This document shows positions 26,884-34,404 of a stretch of DNA of 64,000 nt, one piece after another (position 1 is the first letter of the stretch; the number at the start of each line of letters is the position of its first letter). Below the pieces are notes generated by a model. The model was not told the origin of the DNA. It saw only the letters and a program-made list of their open reading frames with translations, and ran no database searches. The translations under genes and the position numbers were made by a program. Source of the DNA: Nymphalis io (Eukaryota > Arthropoda > Insecta > Lepidoptera > Nymphalidae); assembly GCF_905147045.1 (NCBI RefSeq), contig NC_065916.1, forward strand, positions 5,372,468-5,436,467. The letters are read 5' to 3'.

Positions 26884-29800
26884 TATAACTACTAGCTATC
26901 TTCTATCTACTAGCTCGTCTGGGTTGGTACCACCCACTCAACGCATATTCTACCGCCAAACACCAATACACAGCTGAGTTCCGGGTTGAAGGATGTATAA
27001 CAGCGTAACTGCCACGAGACTTAACATCTTAGAGCTCAAGAATCCCAAGATTAGCCAAGATATGTCTGTACATCTTTCGTGTCATTTATTACGTTACGTA
27101 TATTAGCAAACTGTAACCTTGAACTTCAACTATACAATTATTTTTTACTTCAATTTGTTCAGTGTCGCACATATTCTATACAATCCTTTCAAGTTCTATA
27201 AATACGTATCAAAAATTATCAAAGAAACAAATTATGAACGAAACAACGGAACTATATTGAACATATTTTATTGACAATTACAAATCATTTTGCGACTACC
27301 CGCGAAATGTTTTTTTTTTTTTTTTTTTAAATTCACATCAGACAAAGGACATTCGACGTTCATTATAAAATTAAATAATATTTTAAAATCAATTTATCAT
27401 TTTTTAATTATACTCGAAGAAAATTCATTTATGTTAATAAATAATTTTTGTTGTGTCAAAAAAAAAAACAATTAAAAAAAAGAAAACAAATCGATTTCGA
27501 GCAGTTCATCATCTGTTTTCAAGATATTCGACGAGAAGTACATCACATATATACAAAAAAAACATAAATACGTTTAAAAAACTCATCGAACCTTGGAGAA
27601 ATGAGAAAATATATATACGTTGCCAAATGCTGAGCAAACGTTACCGCGCTTCTTATATATTTATATATTTAATCCCCATCCTGCTCCACTGCGGATTGTT
27701 GGATATAAATCATTCATATAACCTCACTATATTTTCTAGTTTACTTTTTTATACTATAGGTAGGCGGACGAGCATATGGGCCACCAGATGGTAAGTGGTA
27801 ACCAACGCCCAAAGACATTGGCATTGTAAGAAATGTTAACCATCGCTTACTTCCCCAATGCGCCACCAACCTTTAAAACTAACAAGTTATGTCCCTTGTG
27901 CCTGTAATTCCACTGGCTCGCGCACCCTTCAAACCGGAACAAAACAATACTAAGTACTGCTGTTCTGCGGTAGAATATCTGATGAGTGGGTGGTACCTAC
28001 CCAGACGAGCTTGCACAAAGCTGTACCACCAGTGATTCTTAATATCCTTTTCTCGAAACTTTGTTCACATTCACACATAAGGTATATATGTATACAGTAC
28101 AGTTTTCATCGGATTTGTAGCTACTTGAGATTATATATATCATATCAGGATAGATAGAGCCGAGATGGCCCAGTGGTAAGAACGCGTGAATCTTAACCGA
28201 TGATCGTGGGTTCAAACCCAGGCAAGCATCACTGAATTTTCATGTGCTTTACGGTGAAGGAAAACATCGTGAGGAAACCAGCATGTGTCTAATTTCACTG
28301 AAATTCTGCCACATGTGTATTCCACCAACCCGCATTGGATCAGCGTGGTGGAATAAGCTCCAAACCTTCTCCTCCAAAAGAGGAGAGGAGGCCTTTAGCC
28401 CAGCAGTGGGACATTCACAGGCTGTTACTACATAGGATATACTATATAGGATTATATATATCATATCAGGATCAGAAATAATGCGTGTTCGAACACACTC
28501 CTACAATTTCGTCCATACACCATCATTGAAAAATAAACGGATATAACGAACCTATAAAACAGACTCCTGTGTGACTGTAGCCTTAGGATTAAAGGGATTA
28601 TTTTTTTCACAAGTTATGTACAAAAAGTAGCTTATATCCTTTCTTGGAATTTAATCTTGTTTAAAAACAAATTTCATCAAAATCGGTTCAGCGGTTTAGC
28701 TGTGAAAGCGTGACAAACAGACAGTATTAAGATAATTACTCATATTCTTTTTCTTCGATCGGTGATGACGTTTCTTCGGCGACGAACGCATTATGGAATC
28801 CGTTGATGAACTCACGGATGTATTCTGTGTAATAAAAGAACACACATTCAATAAAAAAATATATAATGTACAATTTCTGTTATGGATGATCATGGGGCAT
28901 ATATGGATGAGCTGGGGGTAAAATATAAAGGCAGTTAGAAAGATTATTAATTTAACTTACAAGTGAGCTCTGTATAAAAATTGTAACGGCTTATAAGCCA
29001 CCGATCCTGAAGTCCTGGGTTCAAATCTTCGGTCAGAATTGTTATAACACCATTAAAAATTATTGTAATTGGCAGAGTTTGTTTCAGATAGCATGTAAAG
29101 CACAACAGTTATTCAGGTGTAATCCTGTTCGATCGTGTCGTTGGATTGCCGACCTATCGGATTATTATATAATAAATAAATGAGAGAAAAGCTTTTTTTT
29201 ATAAATGACAAGTGTTGCAATTTTCCTATTCTCTAAATTTATTTAGAATGTTAAATCATAATTTCATTTAATTAATATATAATATAAAAATATTATACAC
29301 TTACCCAATGTTCAAAAATATCTGAAAACAAAAAATATATGTATTAACTTAATAATCTACATAAGTTTTCATTTAAATGGAAGAATAAACAGTAATTACT
29401 ACATCCCTACACAAGGGTACTCATGGTATTCGGGGCACTATCAGTGAAGGTGCATAAGAAAAAACACGTACAAATGAAAGAAAAAATTATATGTACTGTA
29501 AAAAATTATATATCTGTAATTTTATACGAGCAAAACAAAAAAGTTTTTTCTAAATTTAAATACTAGTTATGCCTTTCAAACTTAAAAATCAAAGTATAAT
29601 TTTAAGAAAACCAGTAATTACTTTTTTTAAATTTAATTTACATATATATATATATTTCTTATATATTTGCCGGAAGGGCAAATGACTTTACTCAACCTGA
29701 TGGTAAGTGGTAGTAGAGTCTAAACGCGACGACGGCCAGTACAGTCGGGAAGAATGTTCTGCACTAGCCGCCCCCGCCTTGCCGGCCCGCATAATATATG

Positions 29801-30793
29801 CCGCATGGACTACACCAGTGTGTCGTGTTTAATATCTTCTAAATAGTTGATCTCTGTTAAGAAAGACTGTCACGTACTAATCCTCACAATGAAATTATAT
29901 TTGACTAATAAATTAATTATGCTGACTTCATTATATTAGGAAGTCATACAAGTGAGACTAAGGCTAACTACAAACTCATATAAAAAAACTATGCATGTAC
30001 GCGAGGCGAATGTCGTTTGAGAGATTCAACCGACCCCTATAAAAACAACCCTTGTCAACATCAAATTGTTTATAAAAAAAAATCTTATGCAATGAGTTTT
30101 AACACTGGCTCACTCCAGAATCATCCTGGACAATTATGTATGAACTTTTTTTCACTGGAGAAACTTGTGATAAATAGTACCAACTTGCCAAGTTACTAGT
30201 TCAAATGGCCAAATAACTTGACCATTCAGCTTGCCAATCTTCAAGCTTACCCTGGCTACTGAGAATAGTTTTCCCGCATCTGGAATTTCAGTACTTCATG
30301 AAAGCAAATTTTACTGATTTACATACCATATGTCTCTTTTCCGTGACCTTCTTTAACACCAATAGATTATTTATCAAAAAATTAAAAATTGGTCATAATT
30401 ATCATTGTCCATTCATTTTGACAATACCACAAATATATATAGCATACTATAAATATATATATACAACTTAAATAAGATTATTTTAACCACAATTATATTT
30501 ATAAAAATATTTTTTGTGTTATAATATATTCATTATAATTTTAAGTTCTGTTCTAAAAGAAGTTTAAATTAACTGTATAAATGATCAAATATTTATTGGG
30601 CTTTACATATTGTTTTATTCAGTTAAAAAGTTATGTATTCATTTGTATGAAAATAATTCAAGAAGGCTCTGCGAACACTTTAAAATCATCGTTTTACACG
30701 TTAAATTGAATTGAAATTTCCCCCAATGGAAGTAACGTCTAATAAACAACACTGCTTACCGTTTTCAGTAAAATCTAAGACTGTTTGATCCAT
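2395..30793 (-). CDS. Adar: Adenosine deaminase acting on RNA (ADAR), 3' end outside window
   Basis: Converts adenosine to inosine in double-stranded RNA, normally in the nucleus. Exons in transcript order: 30760-30793, 29305-29321, 28740-28824, 26730-26800, 25760-25903, 21588-21750, 20808-20885, 20094-20216, 19241-19315, 18517-18649, 18109-18220, 16985-17071, 16603-16669, 16042-16213, 15278-15380, 14366-14517, 2395-2545. All junctions keep phase and give 589 codons without a stop. A basic stretch (SPKKRHHRSKKK) at about residues 32-43 could be a nuclear localisation signal. Two double-stranded RNA binding domains lie at about 84-150 and 208-282 (KKLAK at 267-271). The deaminase domain has CHAE (zinc ligand H372, catalytic E374), PCGDG (C432) and SCSD (C497), so it should be active. 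Exon 17 ends in the conserved FSVxW region with a GTAAGT donor, so a short C-terminal exon remains off-window. The ATG at 30791-30793 fits the first exon; other upstream starts are possible. Intron 16 contains a lipase gene. Confidence 0.95.
2598..2668 (-). repeat. SINE-A fragment beside Adar exon 17
   Basis: TCTGATGAGTGGGTGGTACC and TTGCACAAAGCC identify the 5' end of SINE-A. It starts about 50 bp upstream (in transcript sense) of the exon 17 acceptor. Confidence 0.65.
3188..13795 (+). CDS. Secreted pancreatic-lipase-family lipase nested in an Adar intron
   Basis: Neutral lipase of the insect pancreatic-lipase family, predicted to hydrolyse ester bonds of acylglycerols or phospholipids outside the cell. 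Exons: 3188-3230, 6816-6927, 8235-8383, 9087-9228, 10044-10129, 10240-10368, 11006-11116, 11718-11874, 13738-13795. They join in phase to 328 aa plus stop. Exon 1 encodes a short hydrophobic signal peptide (MQTTVPLACFLSLI). The nucleophile serine is S162 in GHSLG, the acid D187 in GLDPA and the histidine H262 in CSHWRS, so the triad is complete. GHADFYPNGG is the usual insect motif after the short lid region. The last exon encodes ARGKYFLTTHQKSPYSIE and its stop overlaps an AATAAA at 13794. Acceptors of exons 2 and 7 sit close to SINEs. The exon 8 acceptor (tag, 11715-11717) was chosen because it gives the conserved CSH frame. The exact natural substrate is unknown. Confidence 0.93.
3505..3582. 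repeat. Near-perfect 75-bp palindrome
   Basis: ATAAAAGTCAGACTTTGTTT near 3507 is mirrored by its reverse complement ending near 3581. The middle also pairs (TATAATATAAAACAAAGTC repeated). It lies in lipase intron 1 and could be a hairpin left by a transposon end. Confidence 0.75.
3964..4262 (+). repeat. SINE-B copy, near full length
   Basis: tRNA-like head with B box GGGTTCAAACCCGGGCAAGC, body GACGGTGAAGGAA, and end GCCCAGCAGTGGGACATTAA. Lies in lipase intron 1. Confidence 0.85.
4382..4735 (+). repeat. SINE-A composite
   Basis: Starts with the SINE-A head and has the TTGTTGTGTTCC-GTTTGAAGGGTGAG core twice (near 4467 and 4548), so two copies or an internal duplication are joined. Ends CCTATTCTATAAAAAAAAC. 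Confidence 0.75.
5898..6170 (+). repeat. SINE-C, diverged copy
   Basis: Head CTCGTTGGTCTAGTGGCTAG with tRNA-like A box, then GGGTTCAAGC, TGAACTTTTTCCGG and the GCACAGACTTGTGCACTA end. The middle is deleted. Confidence 0.6.
6398..6475 (+). repeat. SINE-B head only
   Basis: GATGGCCCAGTGGTAAGAAC and GTGGGTTCAAATCC are tRNA-derived A and B boxes. The body is replaced by an oppositely oriented copy at 6488, forming an inverted pair. Confidence 0.75.
6488..6791 (-). repeat. SINE-B copy abutting lipase exon 2
   Basis: Full-length inverted copy whose tRNA head ends about 25 bp before the lipase exon 2 acceptor at 6815. The branch site and pyrimidine tract therefore lie at or next to the SINE edge. 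Confidence 0.8.
7262..7390. repeat. (TA)n microsatellite
   Basis: Long uninterrupted TA tract at about 7268-7340, then a second tract at about 7367-7390, in lipase intron 2. Confidence 0.95.
8488..8812 (+). repeat. SINE-C copy, near full length
   Basis: CCTCGTTGGTCTAGTGTCTA head, then GCCCGGAGTCTAGAAGTTGG, CGTCCCATCGGATTATGAGA and the GTGGCCGAAATCGGTCTG end. Lies in lipase intron 3. Confidence 0.85.
9608..9893 (-). repeat. SINE-A copy
   Basis: Poly-T (poly-A on the minus strand) followed by the reversed SINE-A body and a CCAGTA end. Lies in lipase intron 4. Confidence 0.85.
10725..10960 (-). repeat. SINE-D copy just upstream of lipase exon 7
   Basis: Reverse of the 37438 copy, with B box GGGAATCGAACCC and GCCAACCGGTAGA head. 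The element ends about 45 bp before the exon 7 acceptor. Confidence 0.8.
11205..11370 (+). repeat. SINE-A, 5' part
   Basis: GATAGGGCTTTGTGCAAGCT head through the TGTAATTACAGGCACAAG segment. The poly-A end is missing. Confidence 0.75.
12162..12733 (+). other. Unassigned open exon inside the last lipase intron
   Basis: A 189-codon open frame ending at TAG 12731-12733, preceded by a good acceptor (pyrimidine-rich, then TTTACAG at 12155-12161). There is no in-frame ATG at its beginning, which suggests it is a spliced 3' exon rather than a free-standing gene. The frame starts with DGKKNENVFLVYHLKSQTK and is rich in K, T, S, N and I, with a basic REKR stretch and no domain I recognise. It enters in phase 1. 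Lipase exon 8 leaves in phase 2, so it cannot follow exon 8. Exon 7 leaves in phase 1 and could join it, giving a protein of about 447 aa that lacks the catalytic histidine. It could also be chance or belong to an unrecognised transposon. It does not resemble the repeat families around it. Confidence 0.4.
12898..13195 (-). repeat. SINE-A copy
   Basis: Near full-length copy directly downstream of the unassigned open exon. It retains a long open frame on the plus strand (from 13019) like several other copies. Confidence 0.85.
14548..14688 (+). repeat. SINE-A, diverged fragment in Adar intron 15
   Basis: GGTGGTAGGTACC, TATTGTTGAGTTTC and CCAAGGTTGATGGCGCATTG follow SINE-A order, but much is changed. 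It abuts an inverted young copy at 14692. Confidence 0.65.
14692..14989 (-). repeat. SINE-A, young copy in Adar intron 15
   Basis: Full length. Compared by eye with the inverted copy at 15781-16010, I see about one mismatch in roughly 225 bp. Both carry the CGCTCTTAGACATTGG and ATATCCAATGCG subfamily variants, also present at 55957. Confidence 0.9.
15781..16010 (+). repeat. SINE-A, young 5'-truncated copy in Adar intron 14
   Basis: Begins CAGCAATACTTGATATTG and ends CCTATTCTATA with an 18-base A tail, 31 bp from the exon 14 donor. Inverted relative to 14692-14989, with Adar exon 15 between them. Confidence 0.9.
17130..17435 (-). repeat. SINE-B copy in Adar intron 11
   Basis: Starts with reversed GTCCCACTGCTGGGCTAAGG and ends with the reversed tRNA head (GGGTTTGAACCC, TCTAACCACTGG). 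Confidence 0.85.
17650..17765. repeat. TGACGTCA repeat family, doubled copy
   Basis: CGTCAGATGACGTCAGCGTA occurs twice in tandem with a 33-bp period (near 17707 and 17740). Each unit carries the CRE-like palindrome TGACGTCA. Lies in Adar intron 11. Confidence 0.8.
18945..19202 (-). repeat. SINE-B copy in Adar intron 9
   Basis: Reversed body with CACGCTGCTCCAATGCGGGT and B box GGGTTTGAATCC. It stops about 38 bp short of Adar exon 9. Confidence 0.85.
19405..19690 (+). repeat. SINE-A, diverged copy in Adar intron 8
   Basis: GGTGGTAGGGCTTTGTG head, TATTGTTGTGTTTCG core and CCATCAGG near the end. The tail is degraded. Confidence 0.7.
21038..21395 (-). repeat. SINE-C copy in Adar intron 6
   Basis: Reverse orientation: starts GACCGATTTCGGCCACGG and ends with the tRNA-like head (CATCTAGCCGCTAGACCAAC). 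Confidence 0.85.
22138..22218. repeat. ACGC/ACAC-rich simple repeat
   Basis: Imperfect ACGCACGC and ACACAGCC units. A simple-sequence tract in Adar intron 5. Confidence 0.85.
22495..22675 (+). repeat. SINE-A, diverged copy
   Basis: Carries TTGCGGTTTGAAGGGTGGAA and GGCACAAGGGACATAAGA. Both ends are eroded. Confidence 0.6.
23225..24030. repeat. Long inverted duplication (hairpin) in Adar intron 5
   Basis: Left arm about 23225-23540, right arm about 23715-24030, loop about 175 bp. Both arms contain a truncated SINE-B and also the same 130 bp of flanking non-SINE sequence (GAATGTTTTTTGTTACGTAT at the outer ends), so this is an inverted duplication and not two independent insertions. Read by eye, the arms differ at scattered positions and in one A/T tract length. 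In the Adar pre-mRNA it would fold into a stem of about 300 bp. Confidence 0.9.
24050..24266 (-). repeat. SINE-B copy next to the hairpin
   Basis: A further copy in the same orientation as the right arm, including the tRNA head that the arms lack (GGGTTTGAACCC at about 24202). Confidence 0.85.
24837..25280 (-). mobile_element. LINE reverse-transcriptase C-terminal fragment
   Basis: The minus strand encodes HRLEQTRLPRQILLGEVAD, then LRYKDCAKRDM and DRAKWRRLI, the usual C-terminal tail after the reverse transcriptase of RTE- or CR1-like LINEs (LGH-x-R..LPKQxLxGEL..G.P.LRYKD). The upstream part (KLHRNILGITWQDRVTNESV) is in another frame, so there is a frameshift near a poly-T run at 25123-25134. 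Truncated and dead. Confidence 0.8.
25532..25618 (-). repeat. SINE-A fragment
   Basis: GCGGTAGAATATCTGATGAG and GACGGGCTTGCACAAGG identify the head portion. Lies about 140 bp from Adar exon 5. Confidence 0.7.
26048..26325 (-). repeat. SINE-A copy in Adar intron 4
   Basis: Near full length from GGACGAGCATATGGGCCACC to GCCCCACCACCAGT. Confidence 0.85.
26822..26888. repeat. (TA)n microsatellite in Adar intron 3
   Basis: TA tract interrupted by ATACAT, just upstream (transcript sense) of exon 4. Confidence 0.95.
27743..28033 (-). repeat. SINE-A copy in Adar intron 3
   Basis: TTTTTTATACTATAGGTAGG tail side through CTGTACCACCAGT head side. Moderately diverged. Confidence 0.85.
28155..28430 (+). 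repeat. SINE-B copy in Adar intron 3
   Basis: GAGCCGAGATGGCCCAGTGG head and GGCAAGCATCACTG, through CAGCAGTGGGACATTCACAG. Oppositely oriented to several SINE-B copies in other Adar introns. Confidence 0.85.
29640..29870. repeat. Possible dispersed repeat in Adar intron 1
   Basis: A GC-rich island (GGAAGGGCAAATGACTTTAC to GACTACACCAGTGTGTCGTG) unlike its AT-rich surroundings. It shares the CCTGATGGTAAGTGG segment with SINE-A. No coding frame. Confidence 0.4.
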
Positions 30794-32587
30794 ATTAACC
30801 TCGCTGAATAATTTTTACGCGCACTACTAAAACGCTATTAATTTGAAGGACATTTTAACGAAACTTATGCCGCTTACAATATATGCAATTACACTTGAAA
30901 ACGTAAAATATTTTAATATAATATATTGAGTAATATAATATTTGAAAATATTTACAGAAGGAAAAAAAATATGAATACTGTTTCAGTTAGCAAAGGCACT
31001 TATACAAATTAAAAAAATTTCAATAGTTAAATTATCTTTGAAATAAGCGAATGTAAACAAATCGATGACACAAAACGTTCTTTTTTTTATAAATATTCAC
31101 CGGGTCTGGATACAAGTACTTTACCATTCCTAAATCATACGACTTCAAATTACAGTGCTGCCAGATATCAAAAAACTATTATGACAATCTAGTCACAAGG
31201 ACTAGACATCACATTATTCTCATTCCAAGACATAATCCATTAAATTTCCTATGCGTTCTATAAATAATTTATAAATTATTTATTAAAATATATAAAAACA
31301 AAAACACGTTATGTTATCTATATATTATTAATAAATAGCGGAATAAAATAGTCAGTCAACAAAATTTAGCTCGTTTTTAATATTAGTATATTTTTTTGTT
31401 ATTATTGTTTATATATAGTGATAAATTAAAATGCCTTACAGTTCGACGACGTAGACTCCCGATTACTATCTCTTTTCTCATTGACTCTCTTGATTATTTA
31501 ATATTAAAATTCAAATTTTTGAATAATTATCACTATCGTCAGCTACTTTCTAATGATTCTTACCTTCTATCAGTTCATACTTCTTTCGGTTTCGTTTTTA
31601 ATTTTTAATCCAAGCTGCCTGATTATGAATCAATATTCCCGAAATTATAAGAAAAGCTATCTCTAAGATTATTTTCAAGAATCGTCTACGAGAGCATATT
31701 TTCAGAAAGTTGCTAAGTCCCTAGTTTTTGTCAGTCTTGTTATTTTATGATATATGCGATATCGTATTTTTATAAGTTTATATAACATATATTTATTATA
31801 TATGTAGTATGTATATTATATATGTAGTAGTATATTATATAGGTACATATATTTGTATTGTTGTTGGTACAATTTCCCGATTGCCGCCTAAACGGATTTT
31901 TGTTTAGTCCGCCTATTATTCCAACTGCATATTGTGTGGTCAATTGATTATAAATAAAAAAATAATATACATATTATAATATATACATATTATTATGGTC
32001 ATGACGTTTTTGGATGTTGAATAATCGAAGTAAAGTATTAGAACAGATTGAATTGTTGATTGGTAGATAGAAAAGTATTAATTAAAATGTCAAATTGTGG
32101 ATAAAATTTATTTGTCATTGTTAACAATAAGAGGAAAAATGCAGATATAAATTCATTCATTCATTCATCTAATTAAATAATTGTATATTGTAGTAGTTTA
32201 AGTACAAAGAAAAACACAACTTTTTTATACATTTTTATTCATATATTAATAACAATATTATATTATGCATATTCTCAAAAGTATAATATATATATAAACT
32301 AATTATAGTATTTGTAAATTATATTTAAAATCTTTGGTTTACAACTTAAAAATAATTATGGCACATTTTAAAAAAGACTAATTGGAATTTATTACGTTTC
32401 TACATTAATTAATATTAAACATAAGTGAGCTTATTTTAATTTCACAATCTTACAGCGAAGCTAATTTTACAAGATATTGCTACCTCTATTTCATTTCATG
32501 GGGTTAAAAAAGAAAGCAAGTGTTACAGTGCACAGTTACCTTAAGGATTGAGAATTGGTTTTCTAATCAAAAGACAAAATTTTGTAA
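30794..32587. other. Intergenic: Adar 5' region and POFUT2 3' region
   Basis: Very AT-rich, with no conserved exon and few identifiable repeats. The part next to 30793 should hold the Adar promoter and 5' UTR. The part near 32230 (TTTATT, an AATAAA on the minus strand) may hold the POFUT2 polyadenylation site. The 70-codon frame at 31396-31608 looks random. Confidence 0.5.
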
Positions 32588-33790
32588 TCAACAGACAATT
32601 TTCCATTTTGAAGGACGTTCACATCTACCATTATCAGGACATAGCCTATTAAAAGTGGTCGAACTGTTAAAACCTAATATTTCCCTTTCTTCTTGTATCC
32701 TGAATGTAAATGTACTTTCATGTGTTCCAATAAAGTATGCGGCATGCGAACATATTATCTGGTCTATGACAGCAACCCCGCCATCTTTATATTTATTTAA
32801 CTGTGATTGTGTCGGTAAATAAAAATGGACCTTATAACCAATATCATTGAGTTGTTTTTCCAAATTTATGATTTCAGACTTCTGAGCATCCGATGCTATG
32901 AAAATATCAACAACTTGTGAGTTGTAGGTTTTGATAGCGTTATCAATTTGTTTCACCGTTCCTTTTATTGATGGTACATCTTTTCTACATGATCGAGCAA
33001 AATCCTGTCGTCTCCAATGAATACTTATATATGTTGTACACTTTTCATTATTGCAATCGAAGTGTTTAGAAATGAATTTTTTAGCTATATTAATGAGATT
33101 TTTATTAAATTTCATGCTTCGTCTGCAATCCCAAAACTTTTTAGTGCCATATTGATCATGTAATGGAATTTCACCATGAGCGAACATGACAAACTTATCT
33201 GATGGGTTTAAAGATATCAATTCCCATAAATTTGATACTCTTCCTTGATATTTTACACATATTGTTTCCTTTACTGTGATATTTTTATATCCCCAAAAAC
33301 TGCTACCATAATCACAGTTCCCTTCAATCTCCCATTTATCTCTAAATTCACCGTTTTCAAATGCATCTGGAAAGTTTTGTAATACATATAGACGATCAAT
33401 CGTAAAAATATTCGAATCTATTTTCGAAAACACTTCATGTAATTCCACTACTGGTGCGAATTTTTTTAAGGATTTCACATCAAAAAAGTGACTCCAATAT
33501 AACGGATAGGCATTTTGTTTTGCTTTCCAATGGTACAAATTATACCACGGCGGCAAAATCAATTTCCAATTTTTATGATGTTGTCCAGCCTCGGATAGCA
33601 TGATTGCAAATCTCATATAGACGTCCCGTCTTAAATTGAACCCTTCTGGTGGGTTTACATCGTACATAATAAACTTTTCATTTAGAAAAGCTCCATCACA
33701 AGTTTTTTCTTTTAAATCACAGTAGCCGTCGTTTTTTTCTGCGGTCGTTAAAATAACACAAAGGAACAGAAGACTCAAATTAATCATCAT
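32588..33790 (-). CDS. POFUT2: GDP-fucose protein O-fucosyltransferase 2 (intronless)
   Basis: Transfers fucose from GDP-fucose to serine or threonine in folded thrombospondin type 1 repeats, in the endoplasmic reticulum. The single open frame gives 400 aa. A signal peptide is visible (hydrophobic residues 4-17). NPPEGFNLRRD at 46-56 carries the family's catalytic glutamate (E49). PPWYNLYHW (80-88), HWRRQDF (258-264, nucleotide-sugar binding arginine region), DIFIASDA (295-302), the KDGGVAVIDQ stretch (335-344) and FRIQEEREILG (363-373) all match the family, as do C-terminal cysteines. Length is near the usual 400-430 aa. There is no obvious membrane anchor apart from the signal. It starts 614 bp from divergent Arp1 and ends 1.8 kb before the Adar start. 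The lack of introns among intron-rich neighbours is unusual and may mean a retrocopy, but the frame is intact. Confidence 0.93.
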   Translation of the reverse strand: MMINLSLLFLCVILTTAEKNDGYCDLKEKTCDGAFLNEKFIMYDVNPPEGFNLRRDVYMRFAIMLSEAGQHHKNWKLILPPWYNLYHWKAKQNAYPLYWSHFFDVKSLKKFAPVVELHEVFSKIDSNIFTIDRLYVLQNFPDAFENGEFRDKWEIEGNCDYGSSFWGYKNITVKETICVKYQGRVSNLWELISLNPSDKFVMFAHGEIPLHDQYGTKKFWDCRRSMKFNKNLINIAKKFISKHFDCNNEKCTTYISIHWRRQDFARSCRKDVPSIKGTVKQIDNAIKTYNSQVVDIFIASDAQKSEIINLEKQLNDIGYKVHFYLPTQSQLNKYKDGGVAVIDQIICSHAAYFIGTHESTFTFRIQEEREILGFNSSTTFNRLCPDNGRCERPSKWKIVC

Positions 33791-34404
33791 ATTTAAGGAG
33801 ATAGAAAAGTAAACTAAGATAAATGTTAATTAAATATTTAAGCTACACGGTATACCTACACCTAAAAAAATGTATGAATTTAAAAACAAATGACAAGTTT
33901 TGTAATTGCTGGAGGGTGTCTAGATAATGAATTATTACCGATTTTTAATGTCGGTGATTTCATAGAAACTGGTGCGATTCAATTTCATAGTTTTTACTTT
34001 TTTCAATAGTAATGAAAAATTATACGTTTTATTATTTGGATAGATATATTACTATATCACTTTAAATAATTATCAAAAGGTATCGTAGAACGCCAAGTTG
34101 CAAAAAGCAAAGAAAAACTAAAACATTGGTGAGAAATATTGATATAAAATAAAAATAATCTAGCGATACATACATAAAATATATATTTTGAAAAAAAAAA
34201 CCTTTTTTTCAAACCCAAAAGAACTGTACTTTTTTACCGATTAAAGTGAACATATTACAAAACATCATTATTATTCGATTAATTATAATAGCAATACCGA
34301 AATACTGATGTCATAGTTGAAAGCAGTCCGAATGAGTATTTTAACAAAAATAAAATAATAAAGATCTTGTATAGTTTGTTAATTATTAGCTCTTATTAAT
34401 AAAA
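33791..34404. promoter_or_regulatory. Shared 5' spacer of POFUT2 and Arp1
   Basis: The 614 bp between two divergent start codons must hold both promoters and 5' UTRs. No TATA box or other motif stands out in this AT-rich sequence. It carries no SINE copy, unlike most gaps in the window. Confidence 0.5.

Noticed and set aside
28155..28235. Possible tRNA genes at SINE-B, -C and -D heads
   Set aside because: A and B boxes are present, but no cloverleaf with a paired acceptor stem is followed by a tRNA 3' end. All copies continue into SINE bodies.
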